DNA of 53,995 bases from Bacilli bacterium (GTDB lineage: Bacteria > Bacillota_I > Bacilli_A > RF39 > UBA660): NCBI GenBank assembly GCA_017418945.1, contig JAFOMI010000013.1, positions 1 to 53,995 of the forward strand, written 5' to 3'. Below the pieces are notes generated by a model. It worked only from the letters and a program-made list of their open reading frames with translations. It searched no databases and was not told where the DNA came from. Position numbers and translations under genes: made by a program. Below are positions 25,385-34,311 of this stretch, piece after piece (the first letter of the stretch is position 1; every line of letters starts with the position of its first letter).

Positions 25385-26524
25385 ATGAATTTTATTAGAA
25401 ACAATATTGTTAAAATTATGGTTATATTAATAATTGCTATAGTAGTAGTTGTAGTTGTATTAAATCTTCCTAAAAATAATACTATTTCAATAGAAGGTGC
25501 AACAGAATATACTGAACTTGAAAATAAATTACAAAGTGCAGCAATTAAATATGTAGGAAAAAACGTATATCTTTTACCTAGAACTACAGAAAAAAATACT
25601 AGAGTAACTGCAGAAACTTTAATTAGAAATAAATATTTAAAAGAGTTAAGAGCGGTTGATAATAGAAATGTAACTTGTAATGGATATGTTGAAATTATAA
25701 AAGTAAGTGAAAAGAAAAAAGAATATAAATATGTACCTCATATAAAATGTGGTAATTTATATGAAACAAAATCAATTGGAGAATATATTATTTCTTCAAA
25801 TGAAGTAGTAACTGAAGGTGATGGATTATACAAAGATGATTCTGTTTATTACTATAGAGGAGAATATCCAGATAATTATGTTAAATTAGGTGATAAATTA
25901 TATCGAATTATTGAAATTGAAGATAATCAAGTAAAAGTAATGTCTACAGTAAAAACAAAATATAGTTATATTTGGGATAATAGATATAATTCAGATAAGA
26001 ATGATTATTATGGAATTAATGATTTTGATAAGAGTAGAATGAAAGATAATTTAGAGTTCTTATATACAAATCTAAATGAAAATGATGGAGAAATATTTTT
26101 TTCACAAGAAGAGAAAAGCTTTATTTCAGAACATGATTTTTGTACTGGAAAAAGAAGTTCTTCTGATATTTCTATAAGTAAAGAATCAGATTGCTCTAAA
26201 ACTACAAAATTAAAAGTAGGTTTAATTAATATATCTGATTATTATAGGGCAAGTTTATCTCCAAAATGTAAATCTACAAGTGATTTAGATTGTAATAATT
26301 ATAACTATATGTTTAATTTTGATAGAAAATTTAGTAATTTTAATTTTATTACAGTAACTGCATCATCAGATGATTCATATTCATTTTATTTAATTTCAAA
26401 TGGTAGTTTACAAACAGTAAGAACAAATAGAGCATATGCTATTTATCCTGTATTCTATATTAATAGTGATGCTTTATATGTATCAGGAAAAGGTTCCTAT
26501 ACTGAACCATATATTATTAGGTGA
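25385..26524 (+). CDS. Exported protein: membrane anchor, pilin-like module, DUF6273-like C-terminus
   Basis: 379 residues. A single hydrophobic segment (about 9-28) near the N-terminus is followed by a helix and a module of the type NKLQSAAIKYV ... LP ... T..TLIRNKYL ... C.GYVEIIK ... C, which recurs in the protein at 28749-30977. The C-terminal half (VKLGDKLYRIIEIEDNQVKV, WDNRYN, YYGINDFDKSRMKDNLEFLY, VFYINSDALYVSGKGS and TEPYIIR) resembles the DUF6273 domain found in many Firmicutes surface proteins. Extended -10 TGaTATAAT lies at 25355-25363 and a GTGAGGG ribosome site precedes the ATG. An outward-facing anchored protein is inferred; function unknown. The next gene overlaps its stop region. 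Confidence 0.7.
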   Translation: MNFIRNNIVKIMVILIIAIVVVVVVLNLPKNNTISIEGATEYTELENKLQSAAIKYVGKNVYLLPRTTEKNTRVTAETLIRNKYLKELRAVDNRNVTCNGYVEIIKVSEKKKEYKYVPHIKCGNLYETKSIGEYIISSNEVVTEGDGLYKDDSVYYYRGEYPDNYVKLGDKLYRIIEIEDNQVKVMSTVKTKYSYIWDNRYNSDKNDYYGINDFDKSRMKDNLEFLYTNLNENDGEIFFSQEEKSFISEHDFCTGKRSSSDISISKESDCSKTTKLKVGLINISDYYRASLSPKCKSTSDLDCNNYNYMFNFDRKFSNFNFITVTASSDDSYSFYLISNGSLQTVRTNRAYAIYPVFYINSDALYVSGKGSYTEPYIIR

Positions 26525-26529
26525 TAAAT

Positions 26530-27435
26530 ATGTATTATGTTAGTCTAATTGATAAAAATAATTCGGAATTTGATATTTTTTGCTCTAAATCGCAATGCGA
26601 TTTAGATAAATTTACAACTTTATTTGTAAATTCAACTGCTGTTTTAAACCAATTAGGTATAAAAAGTAAAGATTTTAATATTTCTGTGAAAAAAAGACAA
26701 GCTGGAATTAGTGAGACTATGAATTTTGTTGGATCTAATTATAGAAGTGTAATTCAATTTTATAAAAATCATGATTTGCAAGTGGATTTTGTTAATTATT
26801 TGAAAAAAATAGATTCAGAATTACTTTTGAAATTCTTTAGAAATGAATTATTTGATTTAACAAATAAAAATGATTTTAATGATTATGATAAAAAGTTTTC
26901 CGAATCTTTAAAATCTATAATAGATTCTTTAGAAATTGAAATGCCAGATGAGAATAGTCCTTATGGAAGAACAATTAATGAAGAATTAACTAAGGAACAA
27001 ATGAAATATATTAATTCGTATTTCTTTGATTTTTACGGTAAACCTTTGTATAAATCATTTAAAAATATGTTTATATTTTTAGTGGATGTTGGTGTAATAG
27101 AAACTAAGCCAATTTATTCAAAAGAAGAAGTAGATAATGCAAAAATGCAATTAGAAGATATCAAAAAAAAGATTAACAATGTGCTAGATTCTAAAAAGGA
27201 ATTATTTATAGATTCAAAATATGTGAAAAAATGCAAAAAAGAAAATTATGAATATGATGAATCAGAACTTAATCCAACTGATTATATTAATAGATATAAT
27301 GATGAAGATGTAGATGATATTGATGAAACAATGAATGAACTTGATATGGCTTTAGATTCGATGGGTTATGATGAAGATTTAAAAAGAGAATACTTAAACA
27401 AACATAAAAAGAATATATTTAAAAATAGGGATTAA
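26530..27435 (+). CDS. Protein of unknown function with acidic C-terminal third
   Basis: 301 residues from ATG 26530 (TAGGTGAT is six bases upstream; GTG 26521 in frame is less likely). No membrane segment. Mainly helical; the middle contains FFRNELFDLTNKNDFNDYDK and the region KKKINNVLDSKKELFIDSKY, followed by an acidic block (NDEDVDDIDETMNELDMALD) and a basic end. It starts at the stop of the upstream exported protein gene, so the two are probably translated from one message. I do not recognise it. Confidence 0.65.
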   Translation: MYYVSLIDKNNSEFDIFCSKSQCDLDKFTTLFVNSTAVLNQLGIKSKDFNISVKKRQAGISETMNFVGSNYRSVIQFYKNHDLQVDFVNYLKKIDSELLLKFFRNELFDLTNKNDFNDYDKKFSESLKSIIDSLEIEMPDENSPYGRTINEELTKEQMKYINSYFFDFYGKPLYKSFKNMFIFLVDVGVIETKPIYSKEEVDNAKMQLEDIKKKINNVLDSKKELFIDSKYVKKCKKENYEYDESELNPTDYINRYNDEDVDDIDETMNELDMALDSMGYDEDLKREYLNKHKKNIFKNRD

Positions 27436-27446
27436 TCCCTTTTTTT
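27427..27446 (+). terminator. Short terminator-like palindrome before the recombinase gene
   Basis: AGGGATTAATCCCT followed by TTTTTT. It contains the stop codon of the preceding gene and lies only 14 bases before the next start, so it may attenuate rather than fully stop. Confidence 0.65.
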
Positions 27447-27459
27447 GGTGGTGATGATA

Positions 27460-28350
27460 ATGTATAAATATATAGATGATTTTATTAAATATTTAAAAGT
27501 TCAAAAGAATTATTCTCCTAATACTATATTAAATTATAAAAAAGATTTAGAGGAATATTATGATTTTTTAAATGATAGTAATTATTCATTTAAGGAAATG
27601 GATTATAAAAAATGTACTAATTATTTATTATTCTTAGAAAAGAAAAGTTTAAAGAAAACTAGTATATCAAGAAGACTTAGTTCTCTTAGGACTTTTTATA
27701 AATTTTTAGTATTAAATAGTATTTTAGAAACTAATCCCTTTAATTTAGTTTCGTCACCTAAAAAAGAAAAGAGAATGCCTAAATTTATTAATTATTCTTC
27801 TATAGATGAAATATTTAAAGTTCCAAATATTAAGACTAAGGAAGGTCAAAGAGAAAAGGTTATATTAGAAGTGCTATATGGTGCGGGTATAAGAGTATCT
27901 GAACTTGTTAATATAAAATTAAAAGACATAGATTTTGATAATAAAAATATACTAATATTTGGTAAAGGAAGTAAAGAAAGATTAGTTTCCTTTGGTGAAA
28001 TTGCGTATGATTCAATGAAACTATTTATTGAAAATGGAAGAAAAGAATATCTTGAAGATAAGAATAGTGAATATTTAATTGTGGGTAAAAATGAAGCAAA
28101 ATTAACAACAAGAAGAATAGAACAAATAATAGATGATTTAATAAAAAGAACTAGTATTAAAATGAATATAACTCCACATATGTTTAGACATACTTTCGCA
28201 ACTCATATGCTAGATCAAGGAGCGGATTTAGTCGCAGTACAGGAATTATTAGGTCATGAATCATTATCTTCAACTGAAATATATACACATATATCTAATG
28301 AACACTTAAGAGATGTGTATTATAAATGTCATCCAAGAAATAGAAAGTAG
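27460..28350 (+). CDS. xerD: Tyrosine recombinase of the XerC/XerD type
   Basis: 296 residues, the usual Xer length. N-terminal SAM-like DNA-binding domain (YLKVQKNYSPNTILNYKKDL) and catalytic domain with Arg145 (GAGIRVSEL), Lys169 (FGKGSKERL), His240/Arg243 (HMFRHTFATHML), His266 (LGHESLSS) and Tyr275 (TEIYTH). All six catalytic positions are kept. Xer proteins resolve chromosome dimers; XerD is the closer choice but XerC cannot be excluded, and a phage-type use is unlikely given the housekeeping look. Start 27460 is chosen because GGTGGTG (27447-27453) precedes it by six bases. The Smr gene follows after seven bases. Confidence 0.9.
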   Translation: MYKYIDDFIKYLKVQKNYSPNTILNYKKDLEEYYDFLNDSNYSFKEMDYKKCTNYLLFLEKKSLKKTSISRRLSSLRTFYKFLVLNSILETNPFNLVSSPKKEKRMPKFINYSSIDEIFKVPNIKTKEGQREKVILEVLYGAGIRVSELVNIKLKDIDFDNKNILIFGKGSKERLVSFGEIAYDSMKLFIENGRKEYLEDKNSEYLIVGKNEAKLTTRRIEQIIDDLIKRTSIKMNITPHMFRHTFATHMLDQGADLVAVQELLGHESLSSTEIYTHISNEHLRDVYYKCHPRNRK

Positions 28351-28357
28351 GTGTATT

Positions 28358-28621
28358 ATGAATAATAATCCTTTTATAAATCTTTATCCTAGTATAGATT
28401 TACATGGTGAAGATGTTGTTAATGCTTTAATAAAAGTAGATGAATTTATTAATGATTCTATTAAATTAAAACAAAAAAATATTATAGTAATACATGGAAA
28501 AGGTACTTATAAATTAAAAGAAGAAATACATAAATATTTAAAAAAAGATAAAAGAGTCCTTTCATATAATTTAGATATTAATATAGGTCAAACTATAATC
28601 TCTTTAAAAGTTGACAAATAA
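28358..28621 (+). CDS. Stand-alone Smr domain protein
   Basis: 87 residues from ATG 28358 (AAGTAGGTG upstream). The two Smr motifs are present: SIDLHGEDVVNAL and IIVIHGKGTYKLKEEI, the second with Tyr-Lys where TGxL is common. Smr domains are found at the end of MutS2 and in small proteins that nick or bind branched DNA, and some act on ribosomes or mRNA. It is co-transcribed with the Xer recombinase. Its last codons overlap a consensus promoter for the next unit. Confidence 0.8.
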   Translation: MNNNPFINLYPSIDLHGEDVVNALIKVDEFINDSIKLKQKNIIVIHGKGTYKLKEEIHKYLKKDKRVLSYNLDINIGQTIISLKVDK

Positions 28622-28638
28622 TATTATTGATATATAAT
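28611..28638 (+). promoter_or_regulatory. Upstream consensus promoter before the repeat protein
   Basis: TTGACA (28611-28616), 16 bases, TATAAT (28633-28638), beginning within the last codons of the Smr gene. Confidence 0.7.
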
Positions 28639-28687
28639 ATTAAGCCAATGAAAAGAGGTTTTTTTATATAAATTAATTTCATTAAAT

Positions 28688-28716
28688 TTGACAAATAAAG
28701 GAACATGTGTTAATAT
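28688..28716 (+). promoter_or_regulatory. Proximal promoter of the repeat protein
   Basis: TTGACA (28688-28693), 17 bases, TAATAT (28711-28716) with a TGt extension. Two near-consensus promoters in tandem imply high expression of the 742-residue protein. Confidence 0.8.
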
Positions 28717-28748
28717 AGAGCACGTTTTCAAAAAGAGGGGGTCTTTAA

Positions 28749-30977
28749 ATGAAAAGTTCAAGTTTTATTAGGGATTTATTAGTAAAAGTATTATTGATAG
28801 TAATATTTATATTTTTATTAATGTATTTATTCCCAATGCCAAATTTAAAACCATTTTATAGTTCAATATTTAATAATAATATTCAAACTATGAAAGATGC
28901 TGCAGAAGATTATTATACTGTAGAAAGAATGCCTAAAGTAGAAGGTAAATCTACTAAGATGACATTGCAAGAAATGATTGATCAAAAATTAATTATTCCA
29001 TTTGTTGATAAGAATGGAAATTCTTGTGATACTAAAAAATCATATGTTAAAGTTACTAAAACTAAACAAGAATATGAGTTAAAGGTTTCATTAACATGTT
29101 CTGATGAATCTAATTATATTATTGAAAAGATAGGATGCTATAATTTCTGTCCAACAGGTAATTGTACATTAGCATCTTTAAAGAATGAAGATACATCAGT
29201 TAAGACTACTACTGATAAGAATGGTAATGTAACAGTAGTTGCGCCATCTAATAGTTATGTAATTGAATATGAATATAAGAAGAATTTATCTTCTGAAAAT
29301 TGGAGATTAGGTGAATGGCAATCTAATCAAGAAAAAGAAACTAATGACGTTAAGTTAGTTGATAAGAGAACATTATATACAGGACAAAAGAAAGTTACTA
29401 GTGGTACTACATTATATGAACAAATAGCTTATGATTATAAAGATAATTATACTTATGATGAAAATTGGACTACTAAAACAACATGTGATGGAAACTGTAC
29501 TTTATGGAAAGAAAGAACATTATATACAGGTCAAAAAAGAATTGAAAATAAAGTTACTGAATATAAACATGTAAAATATGGTCAAAGAGACAATTGGACT
29601 TATGATAACGATTGGACTACTAAGACAACATGTGATGGAAACTGTACTTTATGGAAAGAAAGAACATTATATACAGGACAAAAGAAAATTGAAAATAAAA
29701 AGACTGAATATAAACATGTAAAATATAACACTAAAACTGAATGGAATAAAACTGATTGGACTACTGTAAAGAGAAGTGAATCAGATGATGTTAAAGTAAT
29801 TGACACTAGATATACTGTTAGAAAATCAGTTAATAAGAGTGTTAGTACATGTGATAACTTTACATTAGATACTACTTGGTATACAAGTAAACCTGCTAAT
29901 ACTGATTCTAGAGTTTATGCTGATGCTCCAGCTAATACTAGAACTGGTGGACATTGGGAAGTTGTTAAAGATTCATATATATCAGAAACTCCAATATCAA
30001 CATACGAAGGTGAATATTGGTATGAATTCTTAGACGAAAAAGAAGAAGCTTGTATAATTGCTTGTAATGGTAAAGCAACTAAACATGTTTATCGCTATAG
30101 GGTTTATAGAAAAACAGGAAGTACAGAATATCAATATAATTATTGTACTCCAAGAGTTAGTTCACAAACTACTGTTGATGAAAAAGTAGTAAGTGCTAGT
30201 GAAGTAAATAGTTATAAAAATCAAGGATATACTGTTGTTAAAACTGAATATAGATATAATGTTAGATCTATAGTTAAATATGTTGAAGATGCTAAATGGA
30301 CTGATTCTAAAGTAAGTCCATCAGGATATGAATATACAGGAGAAACAGCAACTAAAACAGTTGTTAAATATGAACAATTAAATAAATGGGTAACTTCAAA
30401 AGATTTACTTGGTGAATATACTCATAATATTCATACAGTTAAACAATATAAATATGCTCATAACAATCCAGAAAGATATATAGTAGATATTAAATGGACT
30501 GAATCAAAGGTAAGTCCATCAGGATATGAATATGCTAATAAAACAGCAACAAAAACTATTATTAGTTATGAACAATTAGATAAATGGGTAACAAGTTTTG
30601 AAAGATTAAATGAATATGTTTATAATGTTCATACAGTTAAACAATATAAATATAAATATTTAAATAGAGTTAAATATGTTAAAAATAGAATTTGGACTAC
30701 AGAAAATGTTGCTATTAATGGTTATGAATTAACAGGAGCAACTAAGTCAACTGCTAAAACAACATATATTGATTTAGGAAAATGGGTAACTTCAAGAGAA
30801 TTACTTGGAGAATACACATATAATATTAGAACTAAGACTGAGTATAGATATAAATATCGTACTGTAACTAATTCAGTAGATATAATTTGGTCAAGAACTA
30901 ATCCAGGTAATGGTTATGAACCAACTGGAAATTCTAGAAAAGTTTATATTAGAGATAATAGAAATAAACAAAAATAA
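28749..30977 (+). CDS. Large anchored repeat protein (742 residues), probable surface protein
   Basis: An N-terminal membrane anchor (about 9-28) is followed by the same pilin-like module as at 25385 (SIFNNNIQTMKDAAEDYY, RMPKVEGKSTKMTLQEMI, SCDTKKSYVKVTK, KVSLTC). Then come three units of a 49-residue tandem repeat starting with RTLYTGQKK (29367, 29514, 29661; 147-base period, two units nearly identical), a Cys-rich middle, and four units of a 65-66-residue repeat marked by KWT.SKVSPSGYEY, KWVTS and NIHTVKQYKYKY. It is rich in Trp, Tyr, Thr and Lys, as in cell-surface or adhesin-like proteins. No sorting motif or wall-binding domain is visible at the C-terminus. Ribosome site AGAGGGGG. Function unknown. 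Confidence 0.75.
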   Translation: MKSSSFIRDLLVKVLLIVIFIFLLMYLFPMPNLKPFYSSIFNNNIQTMKDAAEDYYTVERMPKVEGKSTKMTLQEMIDQKLIIPFVDKNGNSCDTKKSYVKVTKTKQEYELKVSLTCSDESNYIIEKIGCYNFCPTGNCTLASLKNEDTSVKTTTDKNGNVTVVAPSNSYVIEYEYKKNLSSENWRLGEWQSNQEKETNDVKLVDKRTLYTGQKKVTSGTTLYEQIAYDYKDNYTYDENWTTKTTCDGNCTLWKERTLYTGQKRIENKVTEYKHVKYGQRDNWTYDNDWTTKTTCDGNCTLWKERTLYTGQKKIENKKTEYKHVKYNTKTEWNKTDWTTVKRSESDDVKVIDTRYTVRKSVNKSVSTCDNFTLDTTWYTSKPANTDSRVYADAPANTRTGGHWEVVKDSYISETPISTYEGEYWYEFLDEKEEACIIACNGKATKHVYRYRVYRKTGSTEYQYNYCTPRVSSQTTVDEKVVSASEVNSYKNQGYTVVKTEYRYNVRSIVKYVEDAKWTDSKVSPSGYEYTGETATKTVVKYEQLNKWVTSKDLLGEYTHNIHTVKQYKYAHNNPERYIVDIKWTESKVSPSGYEYANKTATKTIISYEQLDKWVTSFERLNEYVYNVHTVKQYKYKYLNRVKYVKNRIWTTENVAINGYELTGATKSTAKTTYIDLGKWVTSRELLGEYTYNIRTKTEYRYKYRTVTNSVDIIWSRTNPGNGYEPTGNSRKVYIRDNRNKQK
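29367..29750 (+). repeat. 147-base tandem coding repeat
   Basis: Units begin at 29367, 29514 and 29661; the stretch from ACATGTGATGG (29481 and 29628) onward is almost base-for-base identical between the first two copies, pointing to recent duplication or conversion. Confidence 0.85.
30276..30960 (+). repeat. 198-base tandem coding repeat
   Basis: The Trp codon of the KWT block recurs at 30297, 30495, 30693 and 30888 (spacings 198, 198, 195), with the copies diverging toward the 3' end. Confidence 0.8.
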
Positions 30978-31000
30978 GCAAGAAATTGCTTATTTTTTTT
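30972..31000 (+). terminator. Terminator after the repeat protein
   Basis: AAATAAGCAA/TTGCTTATTT with a GAAA loop and eight T. Confidence 0.9.
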
Positions 31001-31038
31001 GACTTAAATATGATAAAATATAAAAAGGAGGTATTAAT

Positions 31039-33198
31039 ATGACTGTAGATGTTTTAATAGAAATTAATATAAATAAAAAAGATAAAACTTTTACATATTT
31101 TGTTCCTGATAATCTAAAAAAAGATATTAGTGTAGGTAAAAGAGTATTAGTGCCTTTTAATAAACAAGAACTTGAAGGATTTATTCTTAAAATAAATAAA
31201 GGTACTAGTGAAGATTTAAAAAGTATAATAAAAGTTATAGATGAAGATTCTATTTTAAATGAAGAATTGCTTTTACTTGGAAAAACAATTTGTGAAGATA
31301 ATTTATGTAATTTAGTATCTATTTATCAAGCAATGCTTCCAAAAGGATACAAAGCTTCTAAAAAGAGTAATGTAAAAGAAAAGTACGTTAATTATTTAAG
31401 TATTGTAGATGAAGAAAAAGCTCTTAATTTTATTAGTACTAGTAAAGCTAAAAAACAAGTACTTATATTAGAAGAGTTATTAGGAGGAGATAAGGAATTA
31501 AAAGAATTCTCTTATCAAACTGTTAATTCTTTAATTGAAAAAGGACTTATTAGAAAATATCAAAAAGAAGAATATAGAATAAAAGATGAAGTAAGAGAAA
31601 AGAATGTTCATAAATTAAATGAATATCAAAAAGAAGCTTTTAATAAGATAATTGAAAGTAAAAAAGATATCGTTTTATTAAATGGAGTAACTGGTTCTGG
31701 TAAAACAGAAATATATATGGCATTAATAGATGAAGTTTTAAAAGAAGGAAAAGAAGCAATTATGCTTGTTCCAGAAATTAGTTTAACGCCTCAAATTATT
31801 TCTAGATTTAAAGAACATTTTGATGAAAATATATCAGTTCTTCATAGTGGTTTATCTACTGGTGAAAAATTTGATGAATATAGAAAAATATTAAGAAAAG
31901 AAGTAAAGATAGTAGTAGGTGCAAGATCTGCAGTATTTGCGCCATTTACTAATATAGGAATAATTATAATAGATGAAGAACATTCAAATACTTATAAACA
32001 AGATCATAACCCTAGATATAATGCTATAGAAGTTGCATTTTTAAGAGGAAAGACACATAATGCTAAAGTAATATTAGGATCTGCAACTCCAACTATAGAA
32101 AGTTATGCAAGAGCAAAAAAAGGATATTATGAATTAGTAAAATTAGAAAAAAGAGCAAATAATGCATCTTTACCAATTGTTAATATAGTTGATATGACTA
32201 AGGAACTCAAAAAGAAGAATAGAATATTTTCAGATGAATTATTATTAAATATAGAAGATAGGTTAAATAAAAAAGAACAAATAATATTATTAATTAATAA
32301 AAGAGGTTATTCATCTTATTTGATGTGTGAAGAATGCGGTGAAGTTTTAAAGTGCCCTAATTGTGATATAACTTTAACTTATCATAAAAGTAGTGGTATG
32401 AATAGATGTCATTATTGTGGTTATGCTGAAAGTAATAAAGGAATATGTAAAAAATGTAATGGTTCTATGAGACTTATGGGGTATGGAACTGAAAGAGTAG
32501 AAGAAGAAATAAAAAAATTATTTCCATTAGCAAAGACTTTAAGAATGGATATTGATACTACATCTAGAAAAGGTTCACATGAAGCAATTATTAATAAATT
32601 TTATAATCATGAAGCAGATATCTTAATAGGAACTCAGATGATAGCAAAAGGGCTTGATTTTCCACTAGTTACATTAGTAGGTGTAATAAATGCTGATACT
32701 ATTTTGAATTTACCAGATTTTAGAAGTAATGAAAAAACATATGATTTACTTTCACAAGTATCAGGAAGAGCGGGTAGAAGTGATAAATTAGGTAAAGTAA
32801 TTATTCAAACTTTTAATACTGATAATTATGCAATTAATTTATCTAAAAATCATGATTATGAAAAGTTTTATGATGAAGAGATAAAAGTAAGAAAAAGATT
32901 ATATTATCCTCCATATTCATTTATTGCGTTAATTAAAGTTGGAGGTAAAGATTTTAAAGAAACTATTAATGAATCTAATAAGATTGCTTCTTATGTTAGA
33001 AATAAGTTAAGAAAAGAGATAGTTTTAGGACCATCAGTTTCATCTTTATCAAAAATTAATAATATATATTATTTTGAAATAATTATAAAATATAGGGGTA
33101 AAGAAGAAGTTAGAAATGTACTTAATGAAGTTAGATCTTTAGTAGAGAATAATAATAAAATAAAAGTGGAATTCGATATTAATCCATCTAGTTTTTAA
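31039..33198 (+). CDS. priA: Primosomal protein N' (PriA helicase)
   Basis: 719 residues, start after AAAAGGAGG. PriA reloads the replicative helicase at stalled forks. N-terminal 3'-DNA-binding domain (VGKRVLVPFNKQELEGFIL), helicase motifs GVTGSGKTEIYM (about 216), DEEHSNTYKQD, GSATPTIES, and two zinc-binding Cys groups (CEECGEVLKCPNC, CHYCGYAESNKGICKKC) inserted in the second helicase lobe; then IGTQMIAKGLDFP and QVSGRAGRSDK. Complete and single-gene. Confidence 0.97.
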   Translation: MTVDVLIEININKKDKTFTYFVPDNLKKDISVGKRVLVPFNKQELEGFILKINKGTSEDLKSIIKVIDEDSILNEELLLLGKTICEDNLCNLVSIYQAMLPKGYKASKKSNVKEKYVNYLSIVDEEKALNFISTSKAKKQVLILEELLGGDKELKEFSYQTVNSLIEKGLIRKYQKEEYRIKDEVREKNVHKLNEYQKEAFNKIIESKKDIVLLNGVTGSGKTEIYMALIDEVLKEGKEAIMLVPEISLTPQIISRFKEHFDENISVLHSGLSTGEKFDEYRKILRKEVKIVVGARSAVFAPFTNIGIIIIDEEHSNTYKQDHNPRYNAIEVAFLRGKTHNAKVILGSATPTIESYARAKKGYYELVKLEKRANNASLPIVNIVDMTKELKKKNRIFSDELLLNIEDRLNKKEQIILLINKRGYSSYLMCEECGEVLKCPNCDITLTYHKSSGMNRCHYCGYAESNKGICKKCNGSMRLMGYGTERVEEEIKKLFPLAKTLRMDIDTTSRKGSHEAIINKFYNHEADILIGTQMIAKGLDFPLVTLVGVINADTILNLPDFRSNEKTYDLLSQVSGRAGRSDKLGKVIIQTFNTDNYAINLSKNHDYEKFYDEEIKVRKRLYYPPYSFIALIKVGGKDFKETINESNKIASYVRNKLRKEIVLGPSVSSLSKINNIYYFEIIIKYRGKEEVRNVLNEVRSLVENNNKIKVEFDINPSSF

Positions 33199-33220
33199 AA
33201 GAGTTTTAGACTCTTTTTTT
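33197..33220 (+). terminator. Terminator after priA
   Basis: AAAAGAGT/ACTCTTTT with a TTTAG loop and T tract at the priA stop. Confidence 0.88.
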
Positions 33221-33232
33221 GTTTAAAATCTA

Positions 33233-33261
33233 TTGTAAAACCTATATGAATATGCTATAAT
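33233..33261 (+). promoter_or_regulatory. rpsB promoter
   Basis: -35 TTGTAA (33233-33238), 17 bases, -10 TATAAT (33256-33261) with TGc extension. Confidence 0.75.
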
Positions 33262-33267
33262 ATGTTT

Positions 33268-33373
33268 GCTTTTTATAAAAAAATGCACAAATATTGATTT
33301 ATGAACCGGGTGCTAGTAATAGTGGGGAGTAAAGAAGAGATATTTGGAAGTGGAACAAAAGGAGGAAGATTTT
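33268..33373 (+). promoter_or_regulatory. Long rpsB leader, possible ribosomal-protein control element
   Basis: About 105 bases of untranslated leader precede rpsB. The stretch from 33304 (GAACCGGGTGCTAG) to 33350 is much richer in G than surrounding spacers, unlike a plain AT spacer. Autogenous S2 leaders are known in other bacteria; I could not draw a convincing stem here, so this stays a candidate. Confidence 0.35.
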
Positions 33374-34297
33374 ATGTCAGTAGTTTCAATGAGCTATTTA
33401 TTAGAAGCAGGTGTTCATTTTGGCCATCAAACTAAAAGATGGAATCCAAAAATGAGAGAATATATTTATACATCAAGAGATGATATTTATATTATTGACT
33501 TACAAAAGACTGTAAGTAAAATTGAAGAAGCTTATAAAGCTTTAAATGCTATCGCAGCTAATGGTGGAAAGGTTATCTTTGTTGGTACAAAGAAACAAGC
33601 ACAAGAAGCAACTATGGAAGAAGCTAAAAGAACAGATAGTTACTATGTAACTGAAAGATGGTTAGGTGGAACTTTAACTAACTTCAGAACTATTAGAAGA
33701 AGAATTAACAGACTTGACCAAATCGAAAAAATGGAAGAAAATGGTACATTTGATGCTCTACCAAAGAAAGAAGTATTAAAAATTAAAAAAGAATATGAAA
33801 AATTACTTACTTATTTCGCTGGTGTAAGAGATATGAGAAAATTACCAGATGCAATGATTATTGTTGATCCTAAGAAAGAATATAATGCAGTTAGAGAAGC
33901 ACATAAATTAGGTATTCCAGTATTTGGTATTGTTGATACTAATTGTGATCCAGAAGATTTAGATTATCCAATTCCAGGAAATGATGATGCTGTTAGAGCT
34001 ATTAAAGTAGTTTTAGGAGTTTTAGCTAACGCTATTGCTGAAGCAACTGGAAAAGATATGGTTGACTATATTACTGAAGATGATAAAGTTAAAGAAGTTT
34101 CTGAAACTAAAAAAGAAGTAAAAGAAACTAAAGAAGTTAAAGAAGAAAAAAAAGAAACTAAAAAGGCTGAAAAGAAAGAAACTAAAGTTGATTTTGAAAA
34201 ATTAACAGTTGCTGAATTAAAAGAAATGGCTAAAGAAAAAGGTATCGAAGGATATAGTAAATTAAAAAAAGCTGAATTAATTGATGCTTTAAAATAG
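33374..34297 (+). CDS. rpsB: Ribosomal protein S2 with SAP/Rho-N-like C-terminal domain
   Basis: 307 residues from ATG 33374 (AAAAGGAGG eight bases upstream). The S2 core is normal: [60 protein letters not shown] and [12 protein letters not shown]. After about residue 235 comes an unusual tail: a Lys/Glu-rich linker of roughly 35 residues, then [20 protein letters not shown] and [10 protein letters not shown], which has the helix-turn-helix pattern of SAP/Rho N-terminal domains that bind nucleic acid. Most S2 proteins stop near 230-260 residues. tsf follows after 14 bases. Confidence 0.95.
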   Translation: MSVVSMSYLLEAGVHFGHQTKRWNPKMREYIYTSRDDIYIIDLQKTVSKIEEAYKALNAIAANGGKVIFVGTKKQAQEATMEEAKRTDSYYVTERWLGGTLTNFRTIRRRINRLDQIEKMEENGTFDALPKKEVLKIKKEYEKLLTYFAGVRDMRKLPDAMIIVDPKKEYNAVREAHKLGIPVFGIVDTNCDPEDLDYPIPGNDDAVRAIKVVLGVLANAIAEATGKDMVDYITEDDKVKEVSETKKEVKETKEVKEEKKETKKAEKKETKVDFEKLTVAELKEMAKEKGIEGYSKLKKAELIDALK

Positions 34298-34311
34298 AAA
34301 GGGATATTTAA

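Noticed and set aside
27460-28350. Xer-type recombinase as an integrase of a mobile element
   Set aside because: Length, motif order and the Smr partner fit a housekeeping Xer; no attachment site or element genes are next to it.
28645-28670. Weak hairpin AAGCC/GGTTT with T run between the two promoters of the repeat protein as an attenuator or small RNA
   Set aside because: The stem is only five pairs with one G-T; too weak to claim.
29367-30960. Repeat arrays as CRISPR
   Set aside because: The repeats are in-frame coding repeats of 147 and about 198 bases without unique spacers.
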